From Hufsiella arboris (lineage in GTDB: Bacteria > Bacteroidota > Bacteroidia > Sphingobacteriales > Sphingobacteriaceae): a stretch of DNA of 64,000 bases. The stretch spans positions 558,001 through 622,000 of the forward strand of contig NZ_WVHT01000001.1 in the NCBI RefSeq assembly GCF_009834875.1, given 5' to 3'. A program made the translations under genes and the position numbers. The stretch's first letter is position 1; every line of letters starts with the position of its first letter. A model generated the notes under the pieces. It was given only the letters and a program-made list of their open reading frames with translations. It made no database searches and was not told the origin of the DNA. This document shows, one piece after another, positions 34,175 to 42,879 of the stretch.

Positions 34175-36631
34175 ATGAAACTGACCGTCCTTATATCGTT
34201 TATACTGTTCCTGTTCTATATCTCTTCATCGGCTCAGCCATTACCTAAGAAAGTTGCCGCTGTCAAATCGGGCGGCACAATCAAAATTGATGGATCGCTG
34301 GATGAACCGGAGTGGCGAACTGCGCCCGCTGCTACGGATTTTATAGACATAAGGCCGGTTCCAGGAAGACATGAGGGTGCGAAGCAAAAAACGGAGATTC
34401 GTTTTTTGTATGACAATACCGCCATTTACATCGGCGCCCGGATGTATGAAACTACTCCTGACAGTATTGCGCGTGAATTGGTGGCCCGTGATAACGTAGG
34501 AAACTCTGACTTTATCGGTGTGATTTTTGACACTTATTACGATAAAATTAACGCGAGCGGTTTTTTCGTTACCGCGGCCGGCGTGCAGTTTGATGCCAAG
34601 TATTCCTTGGGCGGAAATGAAGATCCGGCATGGAACGCTGTTTGGCTAAGCGAAGTGAAGATCGATAAACAAGGATGGACCGCCGAATTTAAAATCCCTT
34701 ATTCCGCTTTACGTTTTGCCAAGCATGATGTTCAAACCTGGGGTTTAAACATTACGCGTAAGCGGCAAAAGGCACAGGAGCAATTGTTCTGGAACTTTGT
34801 GGACCCCAAAGTAAATGGGTTTATTAACCAGGAAGGCGTTTTATCTGAAATTAAGGATATCAAACCACCCTTGAGGCTTTCTTTTTCACCGTATATTTCT
34901 TCTTACGTTAATAACTATCCCTATAACCAGCCGGGATTAAAAAATACCACGAGTTCGTTTAATGGCGGAATGGATGTGAAATACGGTATCAATCAAAGTT
35001 TTACTCTAGATATGACGCTGGTCCCGGACTTCGGGCAGGTGCAATCAGATAACACAGTTTTAAACCTTAGTCCTTTCGAGGTAAAGTATAACGAGAACCG
35101 CCAGTTTTTTACAGAAGGTACTGAGCTTTTCAATAAGGGAAACTTGTTTTATTCGCGACGGGTTGGCGCAAATCCTAATTTTATCAGGGATGTAAGCACT
35201 GAACTGAAAAGCAATGAAACGGTACTTAAAAATCCGGTTGAAAGTAAGCTGATCAATGCAACCAAGGTTTCGGGCAGGACGGCAAAAGGCCTTGGAATAG
35301 GTGTATTTAATGCCGTGACGAAGGCGATGGATGCTGTAGTTGAAGATACTCTCACTCATTACAAGTCCAATTTGCAAGCTCAGCCGCTCACTAATTACAA
35401 CATTTTGGTATTGGATCAGTCCCTAAAGCATAATTCTTCGGTTACATTAATTAACACTAATGTATTGCGCCAGGGGTCCGCATACGATGCCAATGTAACA
35501 GGCTTCCTGTTTAATCTTAACAATAAAACGAATAAATATAATATAAACGGAGGGGCGAAATTAAGCCATCTGCAGGGCGGCGGAATGGAGCCTTCAAACG
35601 GATTGAATTATACGCTGCAGGCAGGTAAAGTAAGCGGTAACTTCACATTTAACGTCATTTCGAACTTAACCGACGAAAAATATGATCCAAACGATTTGGG
35701 TATTTTGTTAAATAATAACTTTTTCGATAATACATTTAACGCATTTTACGGAGTTTACAAGCCGGGTAAATGGTACAACGAAATTCAATCGGGATTTCAG
35801 GCCATTTATTCGCAACGTTATAAGCCAAGGGCTTACCAAAGCTTCGGTTTATATGGATGGTTCTGGACAAGATTCAAAAACTTTTGGTCGGCTGAAGTGG
35901 ACGTCGATTGGCAGCCCCAGCAAAATGATTTCTACGAACCGAGAGTAGCCGGTCGCGTGTTTCATGCCTCGGAAACGAAAGGTATCGGAGGAAGTGTCAA
36001 TACCAATAAATCTAAGAAAATCAGTGGCGGAATGTTTGGATATTACCGATGGGTTGACCGCTTTGACGCTCATGGTTATGATTTTGAAACGTGGGGTAAT
36101 TTTCAAATAAATAATAAATTTTCCGTCGGGATGGATGTAATGACACAACCACGGCTTGATTACTCAGGTTATGTAAGACAAGATGAAACAACCGGTAATA
36201 TAATTTTCTCGCGCAGAGACAGGCAGACAATAACTAATACATTGAACTCAAAATATACCTTCAGCAATAAAATGGGAATCACTTTGCGTGTTAGACATTA
36301 CTGGTCAAATCTGTATAATAAGGATTTTTATACGCTGCTTAACGATGGTGAATTGATGCCAAATCCGGCTTATATTAAACAGGATGACGATCGAAATTTT
36401 AACTCGTTTAATATTGATATGATTTATTCGTGGGTATTTTCTCCCGGCAGCGAACTAAGCATTGCCTGGAAAAATGCTTCGTTGATAAATGAGAATCTTT
36501 ATCGGGATAACTATTTCAGAAATGTCAATGAAGTTATTGAGTCGCCGCAAAACAATAATTTTTCGGTAAAACTGCTTTACTACATCGACTACCTGAGTTT
36601 AAAGGGTAAAAAGCAGTCTAAAACGAATTGA
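34175..36631 (+). CDS. DUF5916 domain protein with CBM9-like N-terminus
   Basis: An 818-residue secreted protein with a signal peptide (MKLTVLISFILFLFYISSSAQ). Residues about 30-220 resemble a carbohydrate-binding module 9-like domain (GGTIKIDGSLDEPEWRTAPA, IYIGARMYE, GWTAEFKIPYSALRF), and the remainder is a beta-strand-rich DUF5916 region, probably an outer-membrane barrel (VPDFGQVQSDNTVLNLSPFE, FFTEGTELF). Function unknown; such proteins are common in Bacteroidota and sometimes near carbohydrate loci. It is flanked by noncoding DNA on both sides and appears monocistronic. Confidence 0.85.
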   Translation: MKLTVLISFILFLFYISSSAQPLPKKVAAVKSGGTIKIDGSLDEPEWRTAPAATDFIDIRPVPGRHEGAKQKTEIRFLYDNTAIYIGARMYETTPDSIARELVARDNVGNSDFIGVIFDTYYDKINASGFFVTAAGVQFDAKYSLGGNEDPAWNAVWLSEVKIDKQGWTAEFKIPYSALRFAKHDVQTWGLNITRKRQKAQEQLFWNFVDPKVNGFINQEGVLSEIKDIKPPLRLSFSPYISSYVNNYPYNQPGLKNTTSSFNGGMDVKYGINQSFTLDMTLVPDFGQVQSDNTVLNLSPFEVKYNENRQFFTEGTELFNKGNLFYSRRVGANPNFIRDVSTELKSNETVLKNPVESKLINATKVSGRTAKGLGIGVFNAVTKAMDAVVEDTLTHYKSNLQAQPLTNYNILVLDQSLKHNSSVTLINTNVLRQGSAYDANVTGFLFNLNNKTNKYNINGGAKLSHLQGGGMEPSNGLNYTLQAGKVSGNFTFNVISNLTDEKYDPNDLGILLNNNFFDNTFNAFYGVYKPGKWYNEIQSGFQAIYSQRYKPRAYQSFGLYGWFWTRFKNFWSAEVDVDWQPQQNDFYEPRVAGRVFHASETKGIGGSVNTNKSKKISGGMFGYYRWVDRFDAHGYDFETWGNFQINNKFSVGMDVMTQPRLDYSGYVRQDETTGNIIFSRRDRQTITNTLNSKYTFSNKMGITLRVRHYWSNLYNKDFYTLLNDGELMPNPAYIKQDDDRNFNSFNIDMIYSWVFSPGSELSIAWKNASLINENLYRDNYFRNVNEVIESPQNNNFSVKLLYYIDYLSLKGKKQSKTN

Positions 36632-36720
36632 AAAAAAATAATTTTTTTTGCAACATTCTGATAACTAAAACGTCTAATCATTGTTATAAACAAGTTACAA
36701 AAAAAAATATCCGGGGCTGC

Positions 36721-36886
36721 TACATTTGCAGCGCTTAAATAATAAGAGCCTTGATCTTGTTTTAACACTGGGAAAACAAAGTCGTTCTTTTCATTCAGTT
36801 TTTTCATACGCTAATTTTAAATACTGAATTACCCAATTAATTCAAAAGATGAAGTGAAAAGCTATCTGGTATCAGGTAGCTTTTTT
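36721..36886 (+). ncRNA. Candidate small RNA between a DUF5916 and a DUF3078 gene
   Basis: TACATTTG at 36721-36728 fits the -7 consensus and is followed by GCAGC, as at the rpsP promoter. The region then has a stem TTGTTTT / AAAACAA around a 9-nt loop and ends in the terminator at 36857-36886. No reading frame longer than a few codons exists. The -33 box is not convincing. Transcript size would be about 150 nt. Confidence 0.35.
36857..36886. terminator. Two-way terminator at the 3' end of the DUF3078 gene
   Basis: GCTATCTG and CAGGTAGC pair (one G-U) around GTAT, with four A residues before and six T residues after on the plus strand. On the minus strand it follows the DUF3078 stop codon with a shorter T-run. 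Confidence 0.72.
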
Positions 36887-37871
36887 ATTTTGGTATTTTG
36901 TAAACCAACCCCAAAGCGAGCGCTTCACTAGCCTGGATCCGGGTGCTTGCGTCATCATCATACAAACCGATGCCCGTTAATGTTACATTCATAAAACGAT
37001 TGACCTTGGCTGTCAGCGTTACATCAAGCCGGTGGTCAATTTTTAATGGATCCTTGTAGGGAATAAACATCATATAGCGGCTTTTCAGGTTCACATTTTC
37101 GAAAATATCTTTGTCCAGATTGGCAACAAGCTGAAAAGCAAGCTCATTTTTAAAAGTGTTGCCGATAGGCACGCCATAATTTTTTCCTTCATTATTATGA
37201 TACAAAGTTGTATCCAGTACAAAGGTTTGCCGCGCTGTGCCGGTACCAATTCTCAAATTGAAGTATTTAACGGGCTTAAACTCAAAGCCTACCGATTCAG
37301 TAAGATAACCTGGAGCCATGAATTTGGAAATTCTGCTTGCTACTTCATTTCCTTGCGAGTCTCTTGTGTAATTAAATCCGTCGTCAAATTGCGATTCAAA
37401 ACTGAGCGATCCAAAAAAATACCAGCTCTTCGAAAGTTTTAGAGCTACTTTATTGTCCCAGAAAATCCGGTCATTGGTTTTCTTTTGCAGCTGATCCTTG
37501 TTTTTCAATTTTCCATAAAGCAATATCAGTTCGGATGTGAAGTTCTTATCGCCTTTTGTATAATCCGTTTTATAATTGAAAGAGGTTCCAACTGCCACAG
37601 AATTTACTCCGCCCCCGCTCCAGTTATCGCTAAAGGTAGCCTGATTTAAATTAGCGCCCAAAGTTATCCAGGTTTTCCAGTAATTGATTTTTAATTCCAG
37701 ATCTGAGACGGGAATCGTGACAGGCTCAAGCTGAATGACCGGCTTTCGCACTCTCAGCAGATTTTTTCGCGGATACAGTTTAAGGTCTTTTATTTTGCTG
37801 GTATCTACTTGCGCAGACACCGTTATTGTACAAAAAATTAGCAGAAGCAGGTAGGTACACTTTTTAGCCAT
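36885..37871 (-). CDS. DUF3078 family outer-membrane protein
   Basis: A 328-residue protein with a signal peptide (MAKKCTYLLLLIFCTITVSAQ) and a beta-strand-rich body typical of DUF3078, with WKTWITLGANLNQATFSDNW and WYFFGSLSFESQFDDGF. These are predicted outer-membrane barrels of unknown function, restricted to Bacteroidota. The ATG at 37871 was used; the longer frame begins with TTG. Monocistronic, followed by a terminator. Confidence 0.85.
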   Translation of the reverse strand: MAKKCTYLLLLIFCTITVSAQVDTSKIKDLKLYPRKNLLRVRKPVIQLEPVTIPVSDLELKINYWKTWITLGANLNQATFSDNWSGGGVNSVAVGTSFNYKTDYTKGDKNFTSELILLYGKLKNKDQLQKKTNDRIFWDNKVALKLSKSWYFFGSLSFESQFDDGFNYTRDSQGNEVASRISKFMAPGYLTESVGFEFKPVKYFNLRIGTGTARQTFVLDTTLYHNNEGKNYGVPIGNTFKNELAFQLVANLDKDIFENVNLKSRYMMFIPYKDPLKIDHRLDVTLTAKVNRFMNVTLTGIGLYDDDASTRIQASEALALGLVYKIPK

Positions 37872-37916
37872 CGATAACAAAGAAACTGAAAAATGGCATT
37901 TTTTAAAAGTAACAAG

Positions 37917-38240
37917 TCAGATGTACTGCAACCATGAATAAAATCTTCTTGTCTCCAGATAGTTTTTGGTGTCGTCGTTTACAAATGCCTCACGCTCGAA
38001 AACGATGTTTCTATACGCTTGGTTATGGCTTTTATAAATAATTAGATTCACCAGATAATTTCCCAGATACAGTAAATAAAATGGCAGAATCAATAATTCG
38101 AGTTGTTGTTGCAAATGTATTTTTTCGTGATTAATCAACTGCTCATTTTTATAATCACTATCCTCTTTGATAAGGATCAACGGAAAAATTGCCATTCCCT
38201 GCGCAGGAAGCCAACGAATTACCTTGATAAAACAAATCAT
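37917..38240 (-). CDS. Small membrane protein with zinc-metallopeptidase motif
   Basis: A 107-residue protein with the motif NHEKIHLQQQLE (His38, Glu39, His42), then a hydrophobic segment (residues about 50-68) and a second acidic site FEREAF (Glu82, Glu84) that could supply the third zinc ligand. This is the minimal arrangement of an M48/M56-like gluzincin, though far shorter than known enzymes. It overlaps the upstream gene by 4 nt (ATGA), so the two are translated together. Family name not recognised. Confidence 0.7.
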   Translation of the reverse strand: MICFIKVIRWLPAQGMAIFPLILIKEDSDYKNEQLINHEKIHLQQQLELLILPFYLLYLGNYLVNLIIYKSHNQAYRNIVFEREAFVNDDTKNYLETRRFYSWLQYI

Positions 38241-38995
38241 CTTGGATCGACAACTAAAGGCTGCAACTTAAAGGCTGAAGGATTCAGCAGATAGCGTTGA
38301 TAATTGTTCTTGATATAGTCAATCAACTGGTAATCGGTTGCCTGTAAAATAAATTGATAAGATGGACGGTATTGCTGCATAAAATCGTTCAATTTTTCGC
38401 CGGATAAGCCGGTAGTTAGATTTACCAGTGTTTTATTATACCTGTAATCGATCATTGAGTTTCTGTAATCACGTTCAATGATTCCCTGGAGATATCGTGC
38501 GTCCTTGCCCTGTTTACTGATGAGATTGTAAAGTGCGTCGATTCCCAAACCGGCGCCACCTAGTCCATTAGCGCCGCCTACTGTAAGTATGTCTTTCGAA
38601 CTTCCGCGGCGATAGATATCCTTGTAATCACGCTTGTTTTGATCGTGTTTAATTACCGGTGTTATCGCGTTTTCGGTAACAACGACTTCTCTTAGCTGAA
38701 TGCTATTCCTGCGCAGATAGACGAACAGCGACCGTTGTGATTGAACCGCCACTTTTTCCGTAATGTAGCCTGGCAAGCTGAAAGATAAAGAATCACCGGT
38801 TGATGCATTCGTAGTGAATTCACCCTTTACGTTGTTATAAAAGCTTTGATTGGTTTTTAAATTGGTGATTTTTACGCGCGTAAGTCGTTGTTTAGAATCC
38901 CTGTCATATATCAATCCTGCCACCTCATGGCTTTGCGAATAAGCCCTGAGAAGTATGAATAAAATCGGTAAAACTGTAAGGATTGTTTTTTTCAA
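38237..38995 (-). CDS. Secreted protein with carboxypeptidase-regulatory-like domain
   Basis: A 252-residue protein with a signal peptide (KKTILTVLPILFILLRAYSQ) and a carboxypeptidase-regulatory-like domain at about residues 22-100 (VAGLIYDRDSKQRLTRVKI, SLSFSLPGYITEKV), then a link LREVVVTENA as in receptor plug domains and an unrecognised C-terminal half. The only possible start is a TTG at 38995; no ATG exists before the signal peptide. It overlaps the small membrane metallopeptidase-like gene downstream by 4 nt. Confidence 0.8.
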   Translation of the reverse strand: MKKTILTVLPILFILLRAYSQSHEVAGLIYDRDSKQRLTRVKITNLKTNQSFYNNVKGEFTTNASTGDSLSFSLPGYITEKVAVQSQRSLFVYLRRNSIQLREVVVTENAITPVIKHDQNKRDYKDIYRRGSSKDILTVGGANGLGGAGLGIDALYNLISKQGKDARYLQGIIERDYRNSMIDYRYNKTLVNLTTGLSGEKLNDFMQQYRPSYQFILQATDYQLIDYIKNNYQRYLLNPSAFKLQPLVVDPR

Positions 38996-39052
38996 GGCCT
39001 AAAACTACAACTTTAATAACACCGCGATCAACGCTTTAACACCAATTAACAC

Positions 39053-39874
39053 TTATTTTGAAACAAGTAAAAGCTGCCCGAGTTTGATGTCCGCTCCCTG
39101 GATGTTATTAAGTATCTTCAAATCGTCAACACTGATGGAAAAGCGTTTGCTGATATTATAAAGCGTGTCGCCCGACCGAACTTCATAAATTTTCATCGTA
39201 ACAGGCGCTTTTTCAGGTTCCTTTTTTTGTTCCGCCGGTGTGGTTTGGCTAATGGCTGTCAGTACTTTTTCTTCTCGCACCGATTTATCTGCCGGGGCAT
39301 CTGGCCTGTCATACTGGGTTAATTGATACCGGTCTATTAAATTAATCAGTAGCTGCGGATATTGTGGATTGGTGGCATATCCGGCTTGCTTAAGTCCATA
39401 CGCCCATCCCTGGTAGTCGTTTTTATCAAGCTGAAACAACGATGCGTAGCGTTTCCGCTGAAGAAATATTGAGTGGTCACGGAAGGATTCCTCAGGAGTA
39501 TTGTAAACCCTGAAGCACTCGCCGAGCTGGTCATCATCCTGTAAAATGGTTTTACCCTTCCAGTTTGTATTGCATTTGATGCCGAAATGATTATTTGCCA
39601 CCCTTGCTAACGTTCCGTTTCCATTTCCGGATTCAAGTAATCCCTGGGCCAGTGTTATACTCGCGGGAATGCCGTACTGGTTCATTTCAGCAACAGCAAT
39701 AGCCTTAAAACGATTGATATAATCAACCGCGGTGGGATATTTTTTTACCAGGACATTGTCTGTGATAACTTGCTGAGGTTTTTGGGGAGAAGCTGAATTT
39801 TTTACCAAAACCTTTTTGCTGCTGCAGGATGCAAAAGCAACACAGCCAAGTAAAAAACAGACAGATCGTTTCAT
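39053..39874 (-). CDS. Lipoprotein glucosaminidase with LysM domain
   Basis: A 273-residue lipoprotein (MKRSVCFLLGCVAFASCSSK, lipobox ending at Cys17) with a GH73-type glucosaminidase domain (residues about 50-200; ITLAQGLLESGNGNGTLARV carries the likely catalytic Glu; NNHFGIKC follows) and a C-terminal LysM peptidoglycan-binding motif (YEVRSGDTLYNISKRFSIS). It cleaves glycan strands at GlcNAc. It follows a related gene by 4 nt. The pair probably arose by duplication. Confidence 0.9.
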   Translation of the reverse strand: MKRSVCFLLGCVAFASCSSKKVLVKNSASPQKPQQVITDNVLVKKYPTAVDYINRFKAIAVAEMNQYGIPASITLAQGLLESGNGNGTLARVANNHFGIKCNTNWKGKTILQDDDQLGECFRVYNTPEESFRDHSIFLQRKRYASLFQLDKNDYQGWAYGLKQAGYATNPQYPQLLINLIDRYQLTQYDRPDAPADKSVREEKVLTAISQTTPAEQKKEPEKAPVTMKIYEVRSGDTLYNISKRFSISVDDLKILNNIQGADIKLGQLLLVSK

Positions 39875-39878
39875 TAAA

Positions 39879-40553
39879 TCAGAGGCTTAACCGTTGGCCA
39901 ATTTGCAAAATATTTGAACGTAAGCCGTTTTTATTTTTAATTGCCTGGGCGGTAGTCCCAAATCGTTTCGCTATGATATTTAACGTGTCGCCGCTTTTTA
40001 CCCTGTAAGTCTCGGGTATTTCATTTTCAGAAACTAGGTTTTGAGCAGGCTTCAGATATGCAAGTTCGCTGCTGTCGGGCCTGTTATCATATTGCCAGAG
40101 GTTATATTTTTTTATGATCGCCATAACCTGGCTTGCCCATGTCGAGCTGTGGGCATAGCCGCCGCGCTGAATGCCCCTCGCCCAGCTTTTGTAATCGTAG
40201 TCGTTGTACTTTTCAAATAAACGGCTAAACTGAACATGACTTTTTAATATTCCGATAAAGTCGTCATAGGACTGGCTTACGGAATCGTATCCTTTATATG
40301 CTGATCGGATGTCTTTACTATCGTTTCGCCCCTTAACTCCAAAGTGATTATTTAGATATTTGGCAATTTTACTGGTGCCGCTGCCTGATTCATGCATGGC
40401 AACACCCAAAATGATGCTTGCCGGAACACCATATTCGTTCATTTTTTTTACGGCATCCTGCTTGTATAATTCAATATACCGCTGTGCTGCCGACTGCCCG
40501 AAGGTTGCGCCTGAAATTGCTATCAGGCAAACTGTGATCAATCGTTTGAGCAT
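39879..40553 (-). CDS. Secreted glucosaminidase with LysM domain
   Basis: A 224-residue protein with a signal peptide (MLKRLITVCLIAISGATFGQ), a GH73-type domain (IILGVAMHESGSGTSKIAKY, NNHFGVKG) and a C-terminal LysM (YRVKSGDTLNIIAKRFGTT). It is shorter than its neighbour and has no lipobox. Two nt separate it from the O-methyltransferase gene upstream, so all three are one operon. Confidence 0.9.
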   Translation of the reverse strand: MLKRLITVCLIAISGATFGQSAAQRYIELYKQDAVKKMNEYGVPASIILGVAMHESGSGTSKIAKYLNNHFGVKGRNDSKDIRSAYKGYDSVSQSYDDFIGILKSHVQFSRLFEKYNDYDYKSWARGIQRGGYAHSSTWASQVMAIIKKYNLWQYDNRPDSSELAYLKPAQNLVSENEIPETYRVKSGDTLNIIAKRFGTTAQAIKNKNGLRSNILQIGQRLSL

Positions 40554-40555
40554 AC

Positions 40556-41188
40556 TTATTTTTTTCTAATCAAAAATAATCCGTCGCGTACTGGTAACAT
40601 CACCTTTTCGACGCGTGGATCGTTAATTATATAGTCGTTAAATGTATTTATAACCTGTGTGTCTTTGTCGCTTTCGGCGATAACTTTGCCGCTCCATAAA
40701 ACATTATCTACGATAATAATCCCCCCTGGCCGGAGCATATCTATAACAAGATCGTAATAAGTTTTATTATTTTTCTTATCGGCATCGATAAAAATTAAAT
40801 CGAAGGTACCACCAAGCGTAGGAATTATATCAACAGCGTTGCCGATAATGTAGTTGATTTTATCCGAGAATCCGGCATCAGAAAAATACTCTTTAACCCT
40901 GTCTTCGAGCTCTTCGTTGATGTCGATAGTGATTAACTGGCCATTTTGACCCAAACCTTCGGCCAGGCAAATGGTAGCATAGCCCGTAAATGTTCCGATC
41001 TCGAGTATGCGCTCGGGTGCAAGCATTTTGCTTAGCATACTCAACACGCGCCCCTGGTAATGACCAGAAAGCATGCGTGGCATCGGCACCTTTAAATGCG
41101 TTTCCCGGTTGATGTGTTTGAGTAACGCAGGTTCCTCTTCACAATGTTTGTCCAGATAAACCTGGATCGCATCGTTTACGATTTCCAT
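40556..41188 (-). CDS. Class I SAM-dependent O-methyltransferase
   Basis: A 210-residue enzyme of the catechol/caffeoyl-CoA O-methyltransferase type: RILEIGTFTGYATICLAEGL binds S-adenosylmethionine, FDLIFIDADKKNNKTYY carries the metal-binding acids, and DNVLWSGKV completes the metal site. The natural substrate is unknown; the family methylates small phenols or hydroxylated tRNA bases (TrmR-type). It heads an operon with two cell-wall glucosaminidases. Confidence 0.9.
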   Translation of the reverse strand: MEIVNDAIQVYLDKHCEEEPALLKHINRETHLKVPMPRMLSGHYQGRVLSMLSKMLAPERILEIGTFTGYATICLAEGLGQNGQLITIDINEELEDRVKEYFSDAGFSDKINYIIGNAVDIIPTLGGTFDLIFIDADKKNNKTYYDLVIDMLRPGGIIIVDNVLWSGKVIAESDKDTQVINTFNDYIINDPRVEKVMLPVRDGLFLIRKK

Positions 41189-41193
41189 GGCCG

Positions 41194-41225
41194 CAAAGAT
41201 AGGAATTTTGTTTTTGACGGTGCAA
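41194..41225 (-). promoter_or_regulatory. Promoter of the O-methyltransferase operon
   Basis: On the minus strand, TTG (41223-41225) and TATCTTTG (41194-41201) are separated by 21 nt, an excellent match to the Bacteroidota consensus. The box ends 5 nt before the start codon at 41188, implying an mRNA with hardly any leader. Confidence 0.7.
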
Positions 41226-41240
41226 CCGCCTCACAGGCAG

Positions 41241-41657
41241 TTAGAAGCGGGTTGTGTTTAAATAGGATTGTAAAATGATAGTAGCGGAAATGGTATCGAT
41301 AAGTTCTTTTTTTTGTCTGTCGGATTTTTTTAATCCGCTTTGTGCGATAGTGGAAGACGCCATTTTAGAAGTGAACCGTTCGTCGATCATTTCCACAGGG
41401 ATTTCGGGGAAGATCTTTTTCAGGATCCGGACAAATCCACGTACGTGCTGAGCGGATTGGGATTCTGTTCCGTCCAGTTGTTTTGGCTCGCCCACGACGA
41501 AGAGTTCTACCGGCTCTGTTTGAATATATTTCTTCAGGTAGTCTACCAAGTCTTTTGGATGAATTGTTTCCAGGCCGGTTGCGATAATCTGAAGCGGATC
41601 GGTAACGGCTATTCCAACACGCTTGGTTCCATAGTCAAAAGCCATTATCCGCGCCAT
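41241..41657 (-). CDS. ruvX: Putative pre-16S rRNA nuclease RuvX (YqgF)
   Basis: A 138-residue RNase H-fold nuclease. AFDYGTKRVGIAVTDPLQI holds the first catalytic Asp, ELFVVGEPKQLDGTESQSA the second site, and MIDERFTSKMA the third acid. The family (also called YqgF) trims the 5' end of 16S rRNA and was earlier proposed to resolve Holliday junctions. TAGCTTTG at 41662-41669 on the minus strand, 4 nt before the start, is a probable -7 box. Confidence 0.92.
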   Translation of the reverse strand: MARIMAFDYGTKRVGIAVTDPLQIIATGLETIHPKDLVDYLKKYIQTEPVELFVVGEPKQLDGTESQSAQHVRGFVRILKKIFPEIPVEMIDERFTSKMASSTIAQSGLKKSDRQKKELIDTISATIILQSYLNTTRF

Positions 41658-41661
41658 AGTG

Positions 41662-41669
41662 CAAAGCTA
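41662..41669 (-). promoter_or_regulatory. -7 box of ruvX
   Basis: TAGCTTTG on the minus strand fits TAnnTTTG exactly and ends 4 nt before the ruvX start, so the transcript would be leaderless. No clear -33 element was found. Confidence 0.5.
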
Positions 41670-41731
41670 ATAAATGTCACAATACCTGTGGCGCATTTTA
41701 GTTGTTCGCCAAATTTGTTACTTTGCAGGCT

Positions 41732-42877
41732 ATGCGTTTCAGCGACATTGTAGGACAGGAAGAAGTTAAAAAGCAGTTGGTGCAAACAGTGCACGAGAAC
41801 AGGATCAGCCATGCGCAATTATTTTTAGGCCCCCAAGGCTCGGGAAGTTTGTCGCTCGCGCTGGCATATGCCCAATTTATATCATGTGAAAATAAGCAAG
41901 CCGAAGATAGCTGTGGAGAATGTAGCTCTTGTCGGAAATACGAGAGATTAATACACCCGGATCTTCACTTTTCCTACCCGTTTTTTGCCAAACATAAAGA
42001 CGATACCGCGTTAACTTTTTTAAACGAGTGGCGCCAGGCATTTCTTGAAAATCCATATCTGAGCCTGGATTTCTGGCGCGGGCAGCTTGATGCTGAAAAT
42101 AAACAAGCAAATATTAATGTTGCGGAATGCCACCAGATTATTCAAAAATTAAGCCTTAAGCCGTTTGAAGCCGAATACAAGGTTTTAATTATGTGGCTGC
42201 CCGAATACCTTGACAAAACAGGTAACGCGCTTTTGAAGATCATTGAAGAGCCGCCGCAAAAAACACTATTCCTGCTGGTTGCTCAAAACCAGGATCAGAT
42301 TTTAAATACAATTTTATCGCGTACACAACTGGTTAAAATCAACAGGTTAGAGGATAAAGACATAGAAAAGTATTTAATCGATAGCAACCAGGCAACTGAA
42401 ACGCTGGCCGCACGAACAGCTTATCTGAGTGAGGGAAATTTATACAACGCAAAAAGCCTGCTCGCGGAAACCGGCAGCAATAATCTGGAAAACTTTCGGA
42501 ACCTGATGCTTTACACTTACCAGAATAAAGGCCTGGAAGTTGCCGAACACGTGGAAGTATTAGCAAAACTGGGCAGAGAAAATCAGAAGAACTTGTTGAT
42601 GTACGGCATCAAGTTGATGCGTGAATGCATCCTGATGATTTCGGGCATCCCAGACCTGGTGCATTTGCCGCCTCTTGAAATGGATTTTGTGTCAAAATTC
42701 AGTAAACTGATAAGTCTCAGGAAAGCCGAAGTAATTATTGAAGAGCTGGAAAAGGCTCATTATCACGTGGAAAGAAATGCAAATCCTAAAATCTTATTTT
42801 TAGATGTATCTTTACAATTTATAAAAGTTCTGAAGTTTAATACGTTCCCGAAAGGGACTCACTATATACTCACATAA
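41732..42877 (+). CDS. holB: DNA polymerase III delta prime subunit-like protein
   Basis: A 381-residue clamp-loader protein. MRFSDIVGQEEVKKQL opens the AAA+ fold; the P-loop position reads GPQGSGSLSLA, with Ser replacing the Lys; a four-Cys zinc module follows (CENKQAEDSCGECSSC), then HPDLHFSYPF and EEPPQKTLFLLVAQN. Delta prime does not hydrolyse ATP and often has a degenerate P-loop, so the change is expected. The ATG at 41732 was used because homology starts at MRFSDIVGQ; the frame continues upstream only to a TTG. It ends 2 nt before ricT. Confidence 0.92.
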   Translation: MRFSDIVGQEEVKKQLVQTVHENRISHAQLFLGPQGSGSLSLALAYAQFISCENKQAEDSCGECSSCRKYERLIHPDLHFSYPFFAKHKDDTALTFLNEWRQAFLENPYLSLDFWRGQLDAENKQANINVAECHQIIQKLSLKPFEAEYKVLIMWLPEYLDKTGNALLKIIEEPPQKTLFLLVAQNQDQILNTILSRTQLVKINRLEDKDIEKYLIDSNQATETLAARTAYLSEGNLYNAKSLLAETGSNNLENFRNLMLYTYQNKGLEVAEHVEVLAKLGRENQKNLLMYGIKLMRECILMISGIPDLVHLPPLEMDFVSKFSKLISLRKAEVIIEELEKAHYHVERNANPKILFLDVSLQFIKVLKFNTFPKGTHYILT

Positions 42878-42879
42878 AT

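Noticed and set aside
41732-42877. Degenerate P-loop in HolB as an anomaly
   Set aside because: Loss of the P-loop lysine is normal for delta prime subunits, which do not hydrolyse ATP.
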